From Pseudomonadota bacterium (GTDB lineage Bacteria > Pseudomonadota > Alphaproteobacteria > Rhizobiales > Rhizobiaceae): a stretch of 24,752 nt of DNA. The stretch spans positions 1 through 24,752 of the forward strand of contig JAEXMK010000211.1 of NCBI GenBank assembly GCA_023444445.1, in the 5' to 3' direction. Below the pieces are notes generated by a model. The model did not search any database. It saw only the letters and a program-made list of their open reading frames with translations, and was not told where the DNA came from. Positions within the stretch are counted from its first letter, which is position 1; each line of letters starts with the position of its first letter. Below are positions 7,842 through 16,746 of the stretch, piece after piece. The position numbers and the translations under genes are program-made.

Positions 7842-8675
7842 ATGCAAGCTTTTCGCGCTCCTTCTCTCGCCACTATCGATGATGTCTGCGGAACCCGAGC
7901 AGATGGATATGACGGAGCCCCTTTGCGATCGATCCCGGATTTTGCGGTTATCGTGCCGATGCATAATGAAGAAGCGAGTGTTGAAACGCTCGTGGCCGAG
8001 ATCGTGGCTGCCTGCCAGCCGGTCGGCACCTTCGAGATCGTGGTGGTGGACGACGCTTCCTCTGACCGCACGGTGGATGCGGTGCTTTCGCTCGGTGATC
8101 GTTACCCCATGCTGCGGCTTGTCAGGCACGACCGTCAGGGTGGGCAATCGGCGGCGATCCATAGCGGCGTGCAGGCGGCGCGCGCGCCCGTCATCTGCAT
8201 GCTTGACGGGGACGGCCAGAACCCGCCGGACAATCTGCCCGCGCTTCTTGCGCCGCTTCTCGCCGCCACTGCGCCCAGCCGGCTCGGTCTCGTGGCCGGC
8301 CAGCGCGTCGGCCGGCGTGATACGCTCGGAAAACGCCTTTCCTCGCGGTTCGCCAACGGATTGCGCGCACGCATCCTTAAGGACGGCACGCGCGATACCG
8401 GTTGCGGGCTCAAGGCCTTTCGTCGCGACGCCTATCTTGCCTTGCCCTATTTCGATCACCACCACCGCTATTTCCCGGCGCTTTTTAATCGCGACGGCTG
8501 GCAGGTAGCCCATGTCGACGTCACGCACCGGGCGCGGCAGCATGGCAATTCCCACTACACCAATATCGGCCGCGCGCTTGTCGGCATCCACGACCTGATC
8601 GGCGTCGCCTGGCTTTTGCGCCGGCGCAAGCGGTCAAGCTGGGCTGAAACTTTCATAACGGAGACATTGCCGTGA
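7842..8675 (+). CDS. Family 2 glycosyltransferase, polyprenyl-phosphate sugar synthase type (ArnC/RgtE/DPM1-like)
   Basis: 277 residues with a GT-A fold. The start IVPMHNEEASVE (38-49), VVVDDASSDRT (67-77), the metal-binding DGDGQNPPDN (122-131) and DTGCGLKAFRR (185-195) are typical of enzymes that move a sugar from a nucleotide to polyprenyl phosphate at the inner face of the membrane. Unlike ArnC and GtrB it has no pair of C-terminal TM helices, only one amphipathic stretch (about 248-260) followed by basic residues, so it may depend on a membrane partner. It opens a four-gene operon: its stop overlaps the GTG of the next gene. In rhizobia RgtE makes polyprenyl-phosphate-galacturonate for LPS; galacturonate is a reasonable but unproven guess here. 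The ATG at 7842 is the only ATG ahead of the catalytic domain and has a poor ribosome binding site. Confidence 0.85.
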   Translation: MQAFRAPSLATIDDVCGTRADGYDGAPLRSIPDFAVIVPMHNEEASVETLVAEIVAACQPVGTFEIVVVDDASSDRTVDAVLSLGDRYPMLRLVRHDRQGGQSAAIHSGVQAARAPVICMLDGDGQNPPDNLPALLAPLLAATAPSRLGLVAGQRVGRRDTLGKRLSSRFANGLRARILKDGTRDTGCGLKAFRRDAYLALPYFDHHHRYFPALFNRDGWQVAHVDVTHRARQHGNSHYTNIGRALVGIHDLIGVAWLLRRRKRSSWAETFITETLP

Positions 8676-8983
8676 ACGTACCGGCTTTATGGTCCATGCT
8701 GCATGTGAACAGCTGGGAAGAATTTGTATGGGTCCTGACCGGTTTTATGGGCCAGATGCTGTTCACCATGCGTTTTCTGGTTCAATGGATTTCCTCTGAA
8801 CGGGCGAACCGTTCGGTCATGCCGGTCGCCTTCTGGTATTTTTCCATTCTTGGCGGTCTGGTGCTGCTCTCCTACGCACTGTGGCGGCGCGACCCGGTCT
8901 TCGTTCTCGGACAGGCATCCGGCCTTCTCATCTATGCTCGAAATCTCTGGCTGATCCATGCAGAACGCCGCCAGCATGCATGA
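8672..8983 (+). CDS. Small LAB_N-type three-helix membrane protein (lipid A biosynthesis N-terminal domain)
   Basis: 103 residues with three hydrophobic helices (about 15-35, 47-67, 73-93). The pattern GQMLFTMRFLVQW, then a polar turn with SVMPVAFWYFS, then GG-VLLSYA and GQASGLLIYARNLWLI is that of LAB_N proteins. These stand alone or, in some organisms, are linked to lipid A disaccharide synthase. The architecture and the Pro-containing middle helix resemble SemiSWEET/PQ-loop half-transporters; I recall the family being placed near them but could not check. The GTG start overlaps the GT2 stop codon by 4 bp (GTGA), and its 3' end overlaps the next gene by 26 bp, so translation is coupled. Its place between a lipid-sugar synthase and a lipid-sugar-dependent transferase suggests a role in flipping or presenting the lipid-linked sugar, or in anchoring the GT2 enzyme. 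Confidence 0.85.
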   Translation: MNVPALWSMLHVNSWEEFVWVLTGFMGQMLFTMRFLVQWISSERANRSVMPVAFWYFSILGGLVLLSYALWRRDPVFVLGQASGLLIYARNLWLIHAERRQHA

Positions 8984-10466
8984 TGGTGTGGCCCTGCCGT
9001 CTGCGCAGGTAGGCGAACAGCGCCGTTGGCTGACATTTGCGGTCACAGCGATCATTGTCGTGACGGCGCTGCGGATTCTTGCGCTGGCCTTCAACCGTAC
9101 TGATCTTTTCGTCGACGAAGCGCAATATTGGCTATGGGGCCGGGAAATGGCGCTTGGAGCCTATTCCAAGCCGCCGCTGATTGGCTGGCTCATTCGCGCT
9201 GCAACGATTCTGGGCGGCGGCGAGGGTACGTTTCAGGTGCGGTTGGCCGCCCCTGTGGTGCATGGCGTTGCGGCGGCCGCGATTCTTGTGCTGGGCCGTA
9301 TGATCTATGATGTCAGGCTCGCCTCGCTGGCCGCCCTTGTCTATCTGACGCTGCCAGCCGTAACTCTCGGCAGCCTGCTGATCTCCACTGATACACCGAT
9401 GATGCTGTTCATCGTGCTGTCGATGATTGCGGTCAGGAAGCTTGCGCAGGCACGGGCTGAAAGCAGGGGTGCGCCGGGCTGGAGCATCGCTCTCGGCCTC
9501 TGTTTCGGCCTCGGCCTGATGTCGAAATATGCGATGATCTATTTTCTGCCCTGCTTCATCGCCGCCGGCTGGCTTTGTGAGGCATGGCGCATCCGGCTGC
9601 GTGACGCGGCGATTGCCGCGCTGATCTGCCTTGCTGTCGTCGCGCCCAATCTGTGGTGGAACGCCGCGCATGATTTCATGACAGCGCGCCACACGGCTGA
9701 CAATGCGAATTGGCATGGCTTACAGCTGAAGATCGGCTCCGCGCTCGAATTTTTCTTCTCGCAGGCGGGTGTGGTCGGACCATACGTTTTTGTCGGCATG
9801 ATCGTTGCGACATTCCGCGCAAAAACCGGCGAAGCCCGGGCGCTTGTTGCACTTTCCGTACCGATCGTGCTTTTGATCACGGCACAGGGCCTGATGTCGC
9901 GTGCACTCGCCAACTGGGCGGTCGGGGCTTATGCGGCAGGCGTGCTTCTCGCCGTGCCGGTCCTGGCATCACGACGTTGGCTGATCGTATCCACACTGGT
10001 CCTCGGCGGCATCGTCGCCATCGTGCTGCCGCTGATGACGATTGCCGGAACAGGCTTGCGCCTGCCGAACGGTAAACTGGCGATGGCACGTTATCTTGGA
10101 AGCTCCGAGTTGGTGTCGACCGGCCTTTCGCGGGCGCGTGAGGCGGGGGCGGACGCTATCGTCGCCAATGATCGTTCGATACTGGCCGAGCTTTTTTACC
10201 AGTTGCGGGACGAGAAACAGGTGTTGACGCGCGCACTTCCCGAAACCGGTGTGCCCTCCAGCCACTATGCCCTTCTTTATCCGCTGAAGCCGGGCGAAGC
10301 GAAAAATCCGCTGTTTCTGGCAAGCGCGGATGGCTTGCCGGCATGCCTTGCCGGCGCGGCGCCGGTGGCGCATTGGACGGCCGGCCCAGGCTATGTGGAG
10401 GGTAAGGAAATCGGGCTGTGGCGCCTGCCGCCACAGTGCATTTCGGAGCGCGCCAATGGACAATGA
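8958..10466 (+). CDS. Family 39 (ArnT/RgtD-like) polyprenyl-phosphate-dependent glycosyltransferase
   Basis: 502 residues, an integral membrane protein with about a dozen hydrophobic helices. The first periplasmic loop carries the acidic catalytic motif DLFVDEAQYWLWG followed by GAYSKPPLIGW, characteristic of ArnT and bacterial PMT_2 enzymes that move a sugar from a polyprenyl-phosphate carrier to lipid A or other acceptors on the periplasmic side. The helices LGLCFGLGLMSKYAMIYFLP fit the same family. The start at 8958 overlaps the LAB_N gene; an in-frame ATG at 8976 is an alternative. With the GT2 gene upstream and an LpxF-like phosphatase downstream it fits a rhizobial RgtD-like role, placing galacturonate on lipid A where a phosphate was removed. 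Aminoarabinose or another sugar is possible; no aminoarabinose synthesis genes are in the window. Confidence 0.88.
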   Translation: MQNAASMHDGVALPSAQVGEQRRWLTFAVTAIIVVTALRILALAFNRTDLFVDEAQYWLWGREMALGAYSKPPLIGWLIRAATILGGGEGTFQVRLAAPVVHGVAAAAILVLGRMIYDVRLASLAALVYLTLPAVTLGSLLISTDTPMMLFIVLSMIAVRKLAQARAESRGAPGWSIALGLCFGLGLMSKYAMIYFLPCFIAAGWLCEAWRIRLRDAAIAALICLAVVAPNLWWNAAHDFMTARHTADNANWHGLQLKIGSALEFFFSQAGVVGPYVFVGMIVATFRAKTGEARALVALSVPIVLLITAQGLMSRALANWAVGAYAAGVLLAVPVLASRRWLIVSTLVLGGIVAIVLPLMTIAGTGLRLPNGKLAMARYLGSSELVSTGLSRAREAGADAIVANDRSILAELFYQLRDEKQVLTRALPETGVPSSHYALLYPLKPGEAKNPLFLASADGLPACLAGAAPVAHWTAGPGYVEGKEIGLWRLPPQCISERANGQ

Positions 10467-11304
10467 TCTCTCGCATATGCGGATCACCATCTGGGTGACG
10501 CTTGTAGCGCTTGCACTAGTGATCCTGTTTGCGACCTTTCCTTCAATCGATCTTCGCTTCTCTGCCCTGTTCTTTTCGCCTGTAGGACAGCCATGGCCTG
10601 GGCGGGAGCCGTTTCCCGAATGGCTGCGCGACACGTTGCGGGAAGGTGTCGAGCTTGCCGCGCTTCTGGCTTTCCTCGTCCTCGTCGGTAATCTCCGGTT
10701 GGGCGCTCTGCAGCGAACCGGCTGGCGGGTCTGGGCGTTCCTGTGTGGTCCCGTGATCCTCTGCGCCGGACTTCTCGTCAATGGCGTGCTGAAGGCCATG
10801 ATCGGCCGTGCGCGTCCGTTTAGCATTACCGAATTTGGCGGGCATCAGCTGTTCACGCCGCCTTTCCAGTTCAGCTCACAATGTTATTCGAACTGTTCGT
10901 TCTCTTCGGGCGAAACTGCGCTGATCGCGAGCTTTTTCCTGCCGCTCTGCGTGCTTGTCTGGCCGCGCCTGCGTCCTCATGGCCGATGGGTGCTGGGCGG
11001 CCTTGCCGCCGGGGCAATCATCCTCATGTCCGGTCTTCGCATCGCAGCCGGCGGGCATTTCCTCAGCGATGTGGTGATGTCCATCCTGTTCTCTGCCCTC
11101 ACGACACTGTTTCTGTACCGGGTGCTGGCGATAAGCCGTCACCGCCACCTCTTCACGGGTGATGCCGTCTCCGCCGATACGATGAGCCTTTGGCGCAATG
11201 GGCGCCATGCCGTTCTTGCCCGTCTTCGACGCTGGTGGCCGAAAATCAAGGCCGCAGTCACCCGTCTGCAACGGCCCCCGGATACGGGTGCGGCGTCATC
11301 TTAA
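10456..11304 (+). CDS. PAP2-family phosphatase, LpxF/LpxE-like lipid A phosphatase
   Basis: 282 residues, about six TM helices. The three motifs of PAP2 lipid phosphatases are present: K113-x6-R120-P121 (KAMIGRARP), CSFSSGET (147-154), and R195 with H201 and D205 (LRIAAGGHFLSD). The SGE form of motif two, in place of PSGH, fits the LpxE/LpxF group that dephosphorylates lipid A in the periplasm. The ATG at 10456 lies 11 bp inside the end of the GT39 gene, which indicates coupling. Removal of the lipid A 4'-phosphate followed by galacturonate addition by a neighbouring ArnT-like enzyme is an established rhizobial route and fits this gene pair. Whether it acts on the 1- or 4'-phosphate, or on undecaprenyl pyrophosphate or phosphatidylglycerol phosphate, cannot be decided from sequence alone. 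Confidence 0.82.
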   Translation: MDNDLSHMRITIWVTLVALALVILFATFPSIDLRFSALFFSPVGQPWPGREPFPEWLRDTLREGVELAALLAFLVLVGNLRLGALQRTGWRVWAFLCGPVILCAGLLVNGVLKAMIGRARPFSITEFGGHQLFTPPFQFSSQCYSNCSFSSGETALIASFFLPLCVLVWPRLRPHGRWVLGGLAAGAIILMSGLRIAAGGHFLSDVVMSILFSALTTLFLYRVLAISRHRHLFTGDAVSADTMSLWRNGRHAVLARLRRWWPKIKAAVTRLQRPPDTGAASS

Positions 11305-11487
11305 GGGGAAGTTCCGGGTGGGGCCTCACTGAGGTGAGAGCGAGCGGCGGGACATTCCTGCAGCATCCTCGGGCTTATCCCCGTTATCTGCAACGTCTTG
11401 ATTTTATTGACGTGATTAGATCCTCGGCACAAGGCCGCGGATGACGTTGAGTGAATGTGGACCCACTTCAGCTCAAGCGCAGGCTGC

Positions 11488-11529
11488 AAAAAACCGGAGC
11501 GAATTTGACAGCCCTCGGGGCGATTGCTC
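11488..11529 (-). terminator. Probable terminator of prs
   Basis: Eight bases after the prs stop codon on the minus strand, a bulged stem (GAGC and ATT near 11529-11523 pairing with AAT and GCTC near 11504-11497) with an inner GC pairing is followed by CGG and six T residues (11493-11488). The stem is imperfect, so confidence is moderate. Confidence 0.5.
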
Positions 11530-11536
11530 AATTTAT

Positions 11537-12469
<933 letters not shown>

Positions 12470-12599
12470 TGCGGCCGCCTGTTTCCATGCCATCGCCTTG
12501 CGCCACGGGGCTCAATCCACCGTAACCAAAGCGTCGTTCAAGGGGAGGAACATCCGGCTGAAAAGCCTTTGCCGGATACGCCTTGTTGCCATGCGCGCC

Positions 12600-12627
12600 T
12601 TAATAGCGCTGTTGCTTCCGATTGCAA
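12600..12627 (-). promoter_or_regulatory. Candidate sigma-70 promoter for prs
   Basis: On the minus strand TTGCAA (12627-12622), 16 nt, then TATTAA (12605-12600) matches the rhizobial housekeeping pattern. It would give a prs leader of about 125 nt. Confidence 0.45.
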
Positions 12628-12690
12628 GAGGACTCCGCGCTTTCGCAATGATTTTCGTGAAATCTCTGTGACTTCTCCCGTCGTTTCACC

Positions 12691-13443
12691 TCATCCGCGT
12701 TGAGATTGCTTCCATGACGCATACTCCTCAAACGTTTTTGCGGCGATATCCTGCATAACCCTGTCGGTTGCCGCTGCCCAAGGATCGCTGCCTTTTGCCG
12801 CGACGCTTTCCTGTCCCTGCAGGCGGTGCAGCCGCACGCCATTGGCGTCGAGAATGTCCCAGACGTAAACGATATTGACCTTGCCGCCATCGGCAAAGGC
12901 CGAGAAATATCCTTTCAGGATGTTTTCCGCCGAATTGTCGTTGGAAGCGCGGATGGTCAGCCCTTTCGCCCGTGCTTCGGCTCCAAGCTGGCGCGACAGC
13001 GGCGTAACGGCCTGAACGGGTGCGCCGATGATGGGAAGGAAGCGGATGGAGTTTGCCGAGGAGGCAGGTGCAAGTGACGCCGACTGCTGCGAGGGCGCGG
13101 ATTGCATGGCGGCGGCGGACGGCGGGGCCACAGCCGGGTTCTGGCGGAGCGGCTCGCCATACTGGTTGCCGTTGGACAGCGCCTGTGCCTGCGCCTGCAA
13201 CGAGTTTTGCGGGGCGTAGGCGGGAACGGATGTCGCGGTCGCCGGGGCGCCGGTAGGTGCACGGTCGGCGGCGGCCGCCATCTGGTCGAGGTCGCCCTGC
13301 GTTACCGGCGTCGATTGCGAGCTATTATGGCCGACATCCACCTGCGGTGTCAGCGCTTCCGTCGTGTTGCAGCCTGACAGGGTCAGGACAAGCGCTGGAA
13401 CAATGATGGCCTGACAAAGGGGGGTGAACCCCGTCCGGCTCAT
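12691..13443 (-). CDS. Putative lipoprotein of unknown function
   Basis: 250 residues. The N terminus has a hydrophobic signal segment ending in the lipobox LSGC with the modifiable cysteine at residue 25. A low-complexity stretch rich in Ala, Ser, Pro and Gln follows (about 26-125), then a compact C-terminal region (about 130-245; NSIRFLPIIGAPVQAVTPLS, ENILKGYFSAFADGGKVNIV, VWDILDANGVRLHRLQGQE) that looks like a folded domain. I do not recognise its function, though such proteins are common in Rhizobiaceae. The ATG at 13443 is chosen for the GAGAGGGAA ribosome binding site; a longer frame from 13491 would put the signal peptide too far inside. It lies downstream of the lgt-midA-pgeF-M24 genes on the same strand; Lgt would be the enzyme that lipidates it. 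Confidence 0.75.
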   Translation of the reverse strand: MSRTGFTPLCQAIIVPALVLTLSGCNTTEALTPQVDVGHNSSQSTPVTQGDLDQMAAAADRAPTGAPATATSVPAYAPQNSLQAQAQALSNGNQYGEPLRQNPAVAPPSAAAMQSAPSQQSASLAPASSANSIRFLPIIGAPVQAVTPLSRQLGAEARAKGLTIRASNDNSAENILKGYFSAFADGGKVNIVYVWDILDANGVRLHRLQGQESVAAKGSDPWAAATDRVMQDIAAKTFEEYASWKQSQRG

Positions 13444-13532
13444 GCGATTTTCCCTCTCATGTTCCGCTCCTTCTTGCCCAAGGTGGCGCAATGTAAGGGC
13501 GGTTTTCCCGCTGTGTCAAACCCGGTGGCGAT

Positions 13533-14684
13533 TTAAGCTGTGAGAAGATCGAGGTTATGGCGCGAGAGCGGTGCCGGGGCGCCGTCGGTGGTGAGATAGG
13601 TCTGGCCGAGCGTCATGGCTGTGCCGGAATCGGAATCCATCACGATCATATGCACAAAGAGCGTCATGTCTGCGGTGATCTCCTGCGGATTGCCGGAATG
13701 AAACATCTGATGCTCCATCCAGGAGGGCGAAAAACGCGCGCCCAGTGAATAACCGCAGGAGTTCAGGCGGTGCCGGGTGAGGCCACGCTCGTCCATCACG
13801 CGGGCATGCACGTCGAAGACGTCGCCGAATGTTTGCCCGGGGCGCAATACCTCCTCGATCGCTGTCAGATTTTGCAGGCAAGCGCTGTAAAGCTCCTTCT
13901 GGCGGAAATCCTGTTCGCCGATCACCACCGTGCGCATCATGGCGGCATGGTAATGGGCGCTGACGCCGGCCCATTCCAGCGTCAACTGATCCTTGATGTC
14001 GAGGACACGACGGCCGGCCTTGTAGCGGCAGAGAAGGGCATCCGCGCCGGAGCCGATGATGAATTCATTGGCAGGATAATCGCCGCCGCCCGCGAGCACC
14101 GCACCCTGCATCGCTGCGAGAATGGCGGCTTCGTCCGCGCCGGGCTTGATGAGGGGCAGTGCCGCATCCAGAGCCTCATCGGCCAGCTGGCCAGCCTTGC
14201 GGGCATAGGCGATTTCGGCGGGACTTTTGACGAGCCTGAGGGTGCTGACGAGATAGGAGGCGTCAACCATCTGGCCGAAGCTGGAAAGCTGGTTGTCCAG
14301 CAGGCGGGCGACACGGCCGGTCATGCCGTGGGTGTCATATTCTACCCCGATCTTTGCGCCCAGCAGGTCGAGATCGCTCAGCAGGTTTTTGAGATCAAGA
14401 GTCGGGTCGGCATTGGGTCGATCGACCCAGAGGAGGACGTTCTCGATGATAGAAGTATTGCGGGCCTGACGCAGATCGGCCGAGCGTGTCAGCAGGTTCA
14501 GGGAGCCGTCCGATTTCACCACCAGCGTCTGGAAGAAGCAGTAGCCGAAAGTATCGTAGCCGGTCAGCCAGTACATGCTTTCCTGCGCGAAAAGCAGCAG
14601 CGCGTCCAGCTTCTCCTCGGCCATTTTCGCGAGCAGCCGCTCGCGGCGGGCATCGAATTCTGAAAGCTCGAAATGCAGGGCCAT
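13533..14684 (-). CDS. M24-fold (creatinase/ectoine-hydrolase-like) protein lacking the metal ligands
   Basis: 383 residues with the creatinase N-terminal domain (about 1-135, with YWLTGYDTFGYCFFQTLVV) and the C-terminal pita-bread domain (about 140-383). Family members are often annotated Xaa-Pro aminopeptidase, but the five metal ligands D-D-H-E-E seem to be replaced. The usual DxG...D-x-TRT region reads LEWAGVSAHYHAAMMRTVVI, the GHGIG histidine region reads CGYSLGARFSP, and the two C-terminal glutamate regions read VHMIVMDSDSG and LGQTYLTTDG. This resembles creatinase and ectoine hydrolase (DoeA), which work without metals, so a C-N hydrolase acting on a small amidino or amide compound is more likely than a peptidase. 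The ATG at 14684 follows the pgeF stop by one base, indicating coupling. The substrate is unknown. Confidence 0.8.
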   Translation of the reverse strand: MALHFELSEFDARRERLLAKMAEEKLDALLLFAQESMYWLTGYDTFGYCFFQTLVVKSDGSLNLLTRSADLRQARNTSIIENVLLWVDRPNADPTLDLKNLLSDLDLLGAKIGVEYDTHGMTGRVARLLDNQLSSFGQMVDASYLVSTLRLVKSPAEIAYARKAGQLADEALDAALPLIKPGADEAAILAAMQGAVLAGGGDYPANEFIIGSGADALLCRYKAGRRVLDIKDQLTLEWAGVSAHYHAAMMRTVVIGEQDFRQKELYSACLQNLTAIEEVLRPGQTFGDVFDVHARVMDERGLTRHRLNSCGYSLGARFSPSWMEHQMFHSGNPQEITADMTLFVHMIVMDSDSGTAMTLGQTYLTTDGAPAPLSRHNLDLLTA

Positions 14685-14685
14685 G

Positions 14686-15480
14686 TCAGTCCTCAAGAAT
14701 TGCGATTGCAGAAATCTGCCGGCCGTAATCCGGTTCGGCGCGGTGGGTGGTGCGGCGATAGGAATAAAATCGCTCTTCGTCCGGATAGGTGCAGAGGCCA
14801 AGATTTTCCGCCTTCACGCCGGCCGCGGTCAGGCGGTCTATGGTGAATTGCTTGAGGTCGAACAGGGCATGGCCCTGCTTCTCCGTCTCGGCGAAATACG
14901 CCGCATAGGCTGGATCGATATCGGTGAAGCGCGCCACATATTCCGGCCCGACCTCATAATTGTTCTGGCTGATGGAAGGGCCGAGCGAGGCGGCGATGCG
15001 CTCGCGTCTGGCGCCGAGCTTCGTCATGGTCTCGATGGTGTTTTCAAGCACGCCGAAGAGCGCGCCCTTCCAGCCGGCATGGGCGGCACCCACGACACCC
15101 GCTTCCGCATCCGCAAACAGGATAGGCCCGCAATCGGCGCTCAAGACGCCCAGCACGAAACCCGGCGTTGCCGTCACCATGGCGTCCGCCTGCGGGCGGC
15201 TGCCGTCATAGGTGTCATCGACCACGAGCACATCGGGGGAATGGACCTGATGCACGGTTGCAAGGCGGCCCGAGGGCAGGCCGAACCACTCTGTCACGCG
15301 ACGGCGGTTCTCCTGCACCTTTTCGGGCTCGTCATGGGAGCCGAGGCCGACATTGAGGCCCTGATAAAGCCCTTCCGAGACGCCGCCCTGCCGGGTGAAG
15401 AAACCGTGGCGGACGCGGTTTTCACCTGATGCGGTCAGCAGGGGTGACTGGAGCGGGAGCGGCAGCGTTGCGTTCTGCAT
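14686..15480 (-). CDS. pgeF: Peptidoglycan editing factor PgeF (YfiH/laccase-domain family)
   Basis: 264 residues with the family's Cys/His motifs: HGFFTRQGGVSEGLYQGLNV, the histidines of TVHQVHSPDV, SADCGPILFAD, AAHAGWKGAL, and the C-terminal SYRRTTHRAEPDYGRQIS. E. coli YfiH/PgeF removes wrongly incorporated L-Ser from UDP-MurNAc-Ser; other homologues act as adenosine deaminase or purine phosphorylase and are often misannotated as polyphenol oxidase (laccase). An AAGGAA ribosome binding site precedes the ATG. It lies 150 bp after midA and directly before the M24 gene, so the three are probably one transcript. The gap to midA holds no convincing gene or terminator. Confidence 0.88.
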   Translation of the reverse strand: MQNATLPLPLQSPLLTASGENRVRHGFFTRQGGVSEGLYQGLNVGLGSHDEPEKVQENRRRVTEWFGLPSGRLATVHQVHSPDVLVVDDTYDGSRPQADAMVTATPGFVLGVLSADCGPILFADAEAGVVGAAHAGWKGALFGVLENTIETMTKLGARRERIAASLGPSISQNNYEVGPEYVARFTDIDPAYAAYFAETEKQGHALFDLKQFTIDRLTAAGVKAENLGLCTYPDEERFYSYRRTTHRAEPDYGRQISAIAILED

Positions 15481-15630
15481 AGTGTGGGAATTCCTTGGAG
15501 AATATCGCTGTTGGCCCGTGGAAGAGGGTTAAGCGAGATGTTTCCTGTTGCCGCGGCATTGCGCGGCGGTGTGATGCAGTGTGCCTGCTTCGTGTGTCGT
15601 GGCGATGTTGGCCCAGAGCTTGTCGCGCTG

Positions 15631-16731
15631 TCAATCCACTGCGCGAAACGGCAGAAGATGGAGCGCGGGACTTGAAACGGCGATGACCTTGAAAAGTTCC
15701 CCCATCTTGCCGGCGCCTTCGCCGGCGAGGCGGTTCACTGCTTCGGCAATTTCAAGCGTCTGGTCTGGGGTTGCCTTTGCGGCAAGCGCGCCGGCTCTTT
15801 CCTTAAGGCCGAGGCCATATAGGAAATCGCCCTGTCGCAGCGTGCCGTTGACGTGAACGCCGGTTGCCTCGGCCGTTTTTACAAGACTTTCGAAATCGAC
15901 ATGGCTGGTCAAATCTGCTTCCCCGGGATGCGCGAGCGCGGGGTCGAAGGCATGGTTGCGCATGGCCTGCAGCGTATCGCCATAACCGGCGACTAGGTGG
16001 CCGTAATCAATGGCAAGCGCGGTGCCGCCATGGGCGGAGAGGCGCTGGCAGATTGCGGTCATGACGGCTTCACGGGCAGGGGAAATCTCGAATATGGCGC
16101 CAAGCGGCTGCCGTTCGGGTTGCGGCGGCAGCAGGGCCGGGTCTATGCTGGCAAGACCCGTCGAAAAGACAAGGTTGTCATTGGCATCGAGGCTAACCAC
16201 GCGTTCGCGGAAACCCTGCGGCGTCCTGACGAATTGCCGGATCGGAATGGCGTCGAAAAGTTCGTTGGCGACAAGCAGCAGGAAACCTTCAGGCACATCG
16301 TCGAAACTGTCATGCCATGCCAGCCGACCCGCATGTTCGGCCAGAGTTTCCTTCTGGATGGCGGAAAGGCGGGGGCTGGTCTCGACAAGATGGACCCGCA
16401 TCGTCTCATAAAGCGGTGGCGCGATGCGGCGGATCACTCGCAGCATGTCCGACATCATGGTGCCGCGGCCGGGACCGATTTCGACCAGCTGCGTTCGCGC
16501 GGGTGCGCCATGCCGTTGCCATGCGTGGACGACGAAAACACCGAGCATTTCGCCAAAAAGCTGGCTGACTTCAGGTGCGGTGATGAAGTCACCCGAACGG
16601 CCGAATGGTTCCCGGCTCCTGTAATAACCGTGTTCAGGGTCGGCGAGGCACAGCGAGAAATAGTCCGTGACGCTGAGAGGTCCGTTAAGCCGAATAAGGG
16701 ATTTGATGCGTTGCGCGAGCGGTGTGGTCAT
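15631..16731 (-). CDS. midA: MidA/NDUFAF7-type SAM-dependent protein methyltransferase
   Basis: 366 residues, typical of Pfam Methyltransf_28. Family hallmarks are DPEHGYY near the N terminus, GDFITAPEVSQLFGE (47-61), the SAM-binding VEIGPGRGTMMSDMLR (83-98), VETSPRL, ANELFDAIPIRQF, and IDYGH. The mitochondrial homologue NDUFAF7/MidA dimethylates an arginine of the NDUFS2 subunit during assembly of respiratory complex I. The bacterial relative may do the same to NuoD, but that is an inference. The ATG lies 15 bp after the lgt stop codon, so the two are co-transcribed. This is a common rhizobial arrangement and suggests the block lgt-midA-pgeF. Confidence 0.87.
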   Translation of the reverse strand: MTTPLAQRIKSLIRLNGPLSVTDYFSLCLADPEHGYYRSREPFGRSGDFITAPEVSQLFGEMLGVFVVHAWQRHGAPARTQLVEIGPGRGTMMSDMLRVIRRIAPPLYETMRVHLVETSPRLSAIQKETLAEHAGRLAWHDSFDDVPEGFLLLVANELFDAIPIRQFVRTPQGFRERVVSLDANDNLVFSTGLASIDPALLPPQPERQPLGAIFEISPAREAVMTAICQRLSAHGGTALAIDYGHLVAGYGDTLQAMRNHAFDPALAHPGEADLTSHVDFESLVKTAEATGVHVNGTLRQGDFLYGLGLKERAGALAAKATPDQTLEIAEAVNRLAGEGAGKMGELFKVIAVSSPALHLLPFRAVD

Positions 16732-16746
16732 GGCGGGCCATACCGC

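Noticed and set aside
13770..14663. 297-codon plus-strand frame opposite the M24 gene
   Set aside because: It is a shadow frame without family motifs; the minus-strand product has clear homology.
15422..15634. 70-codon minus-strand frame covering the midA-pgeF gap
   Set aside because: It overlaps pgeF in another frame, has no ribosome binding site or motif, and its composition looks random.
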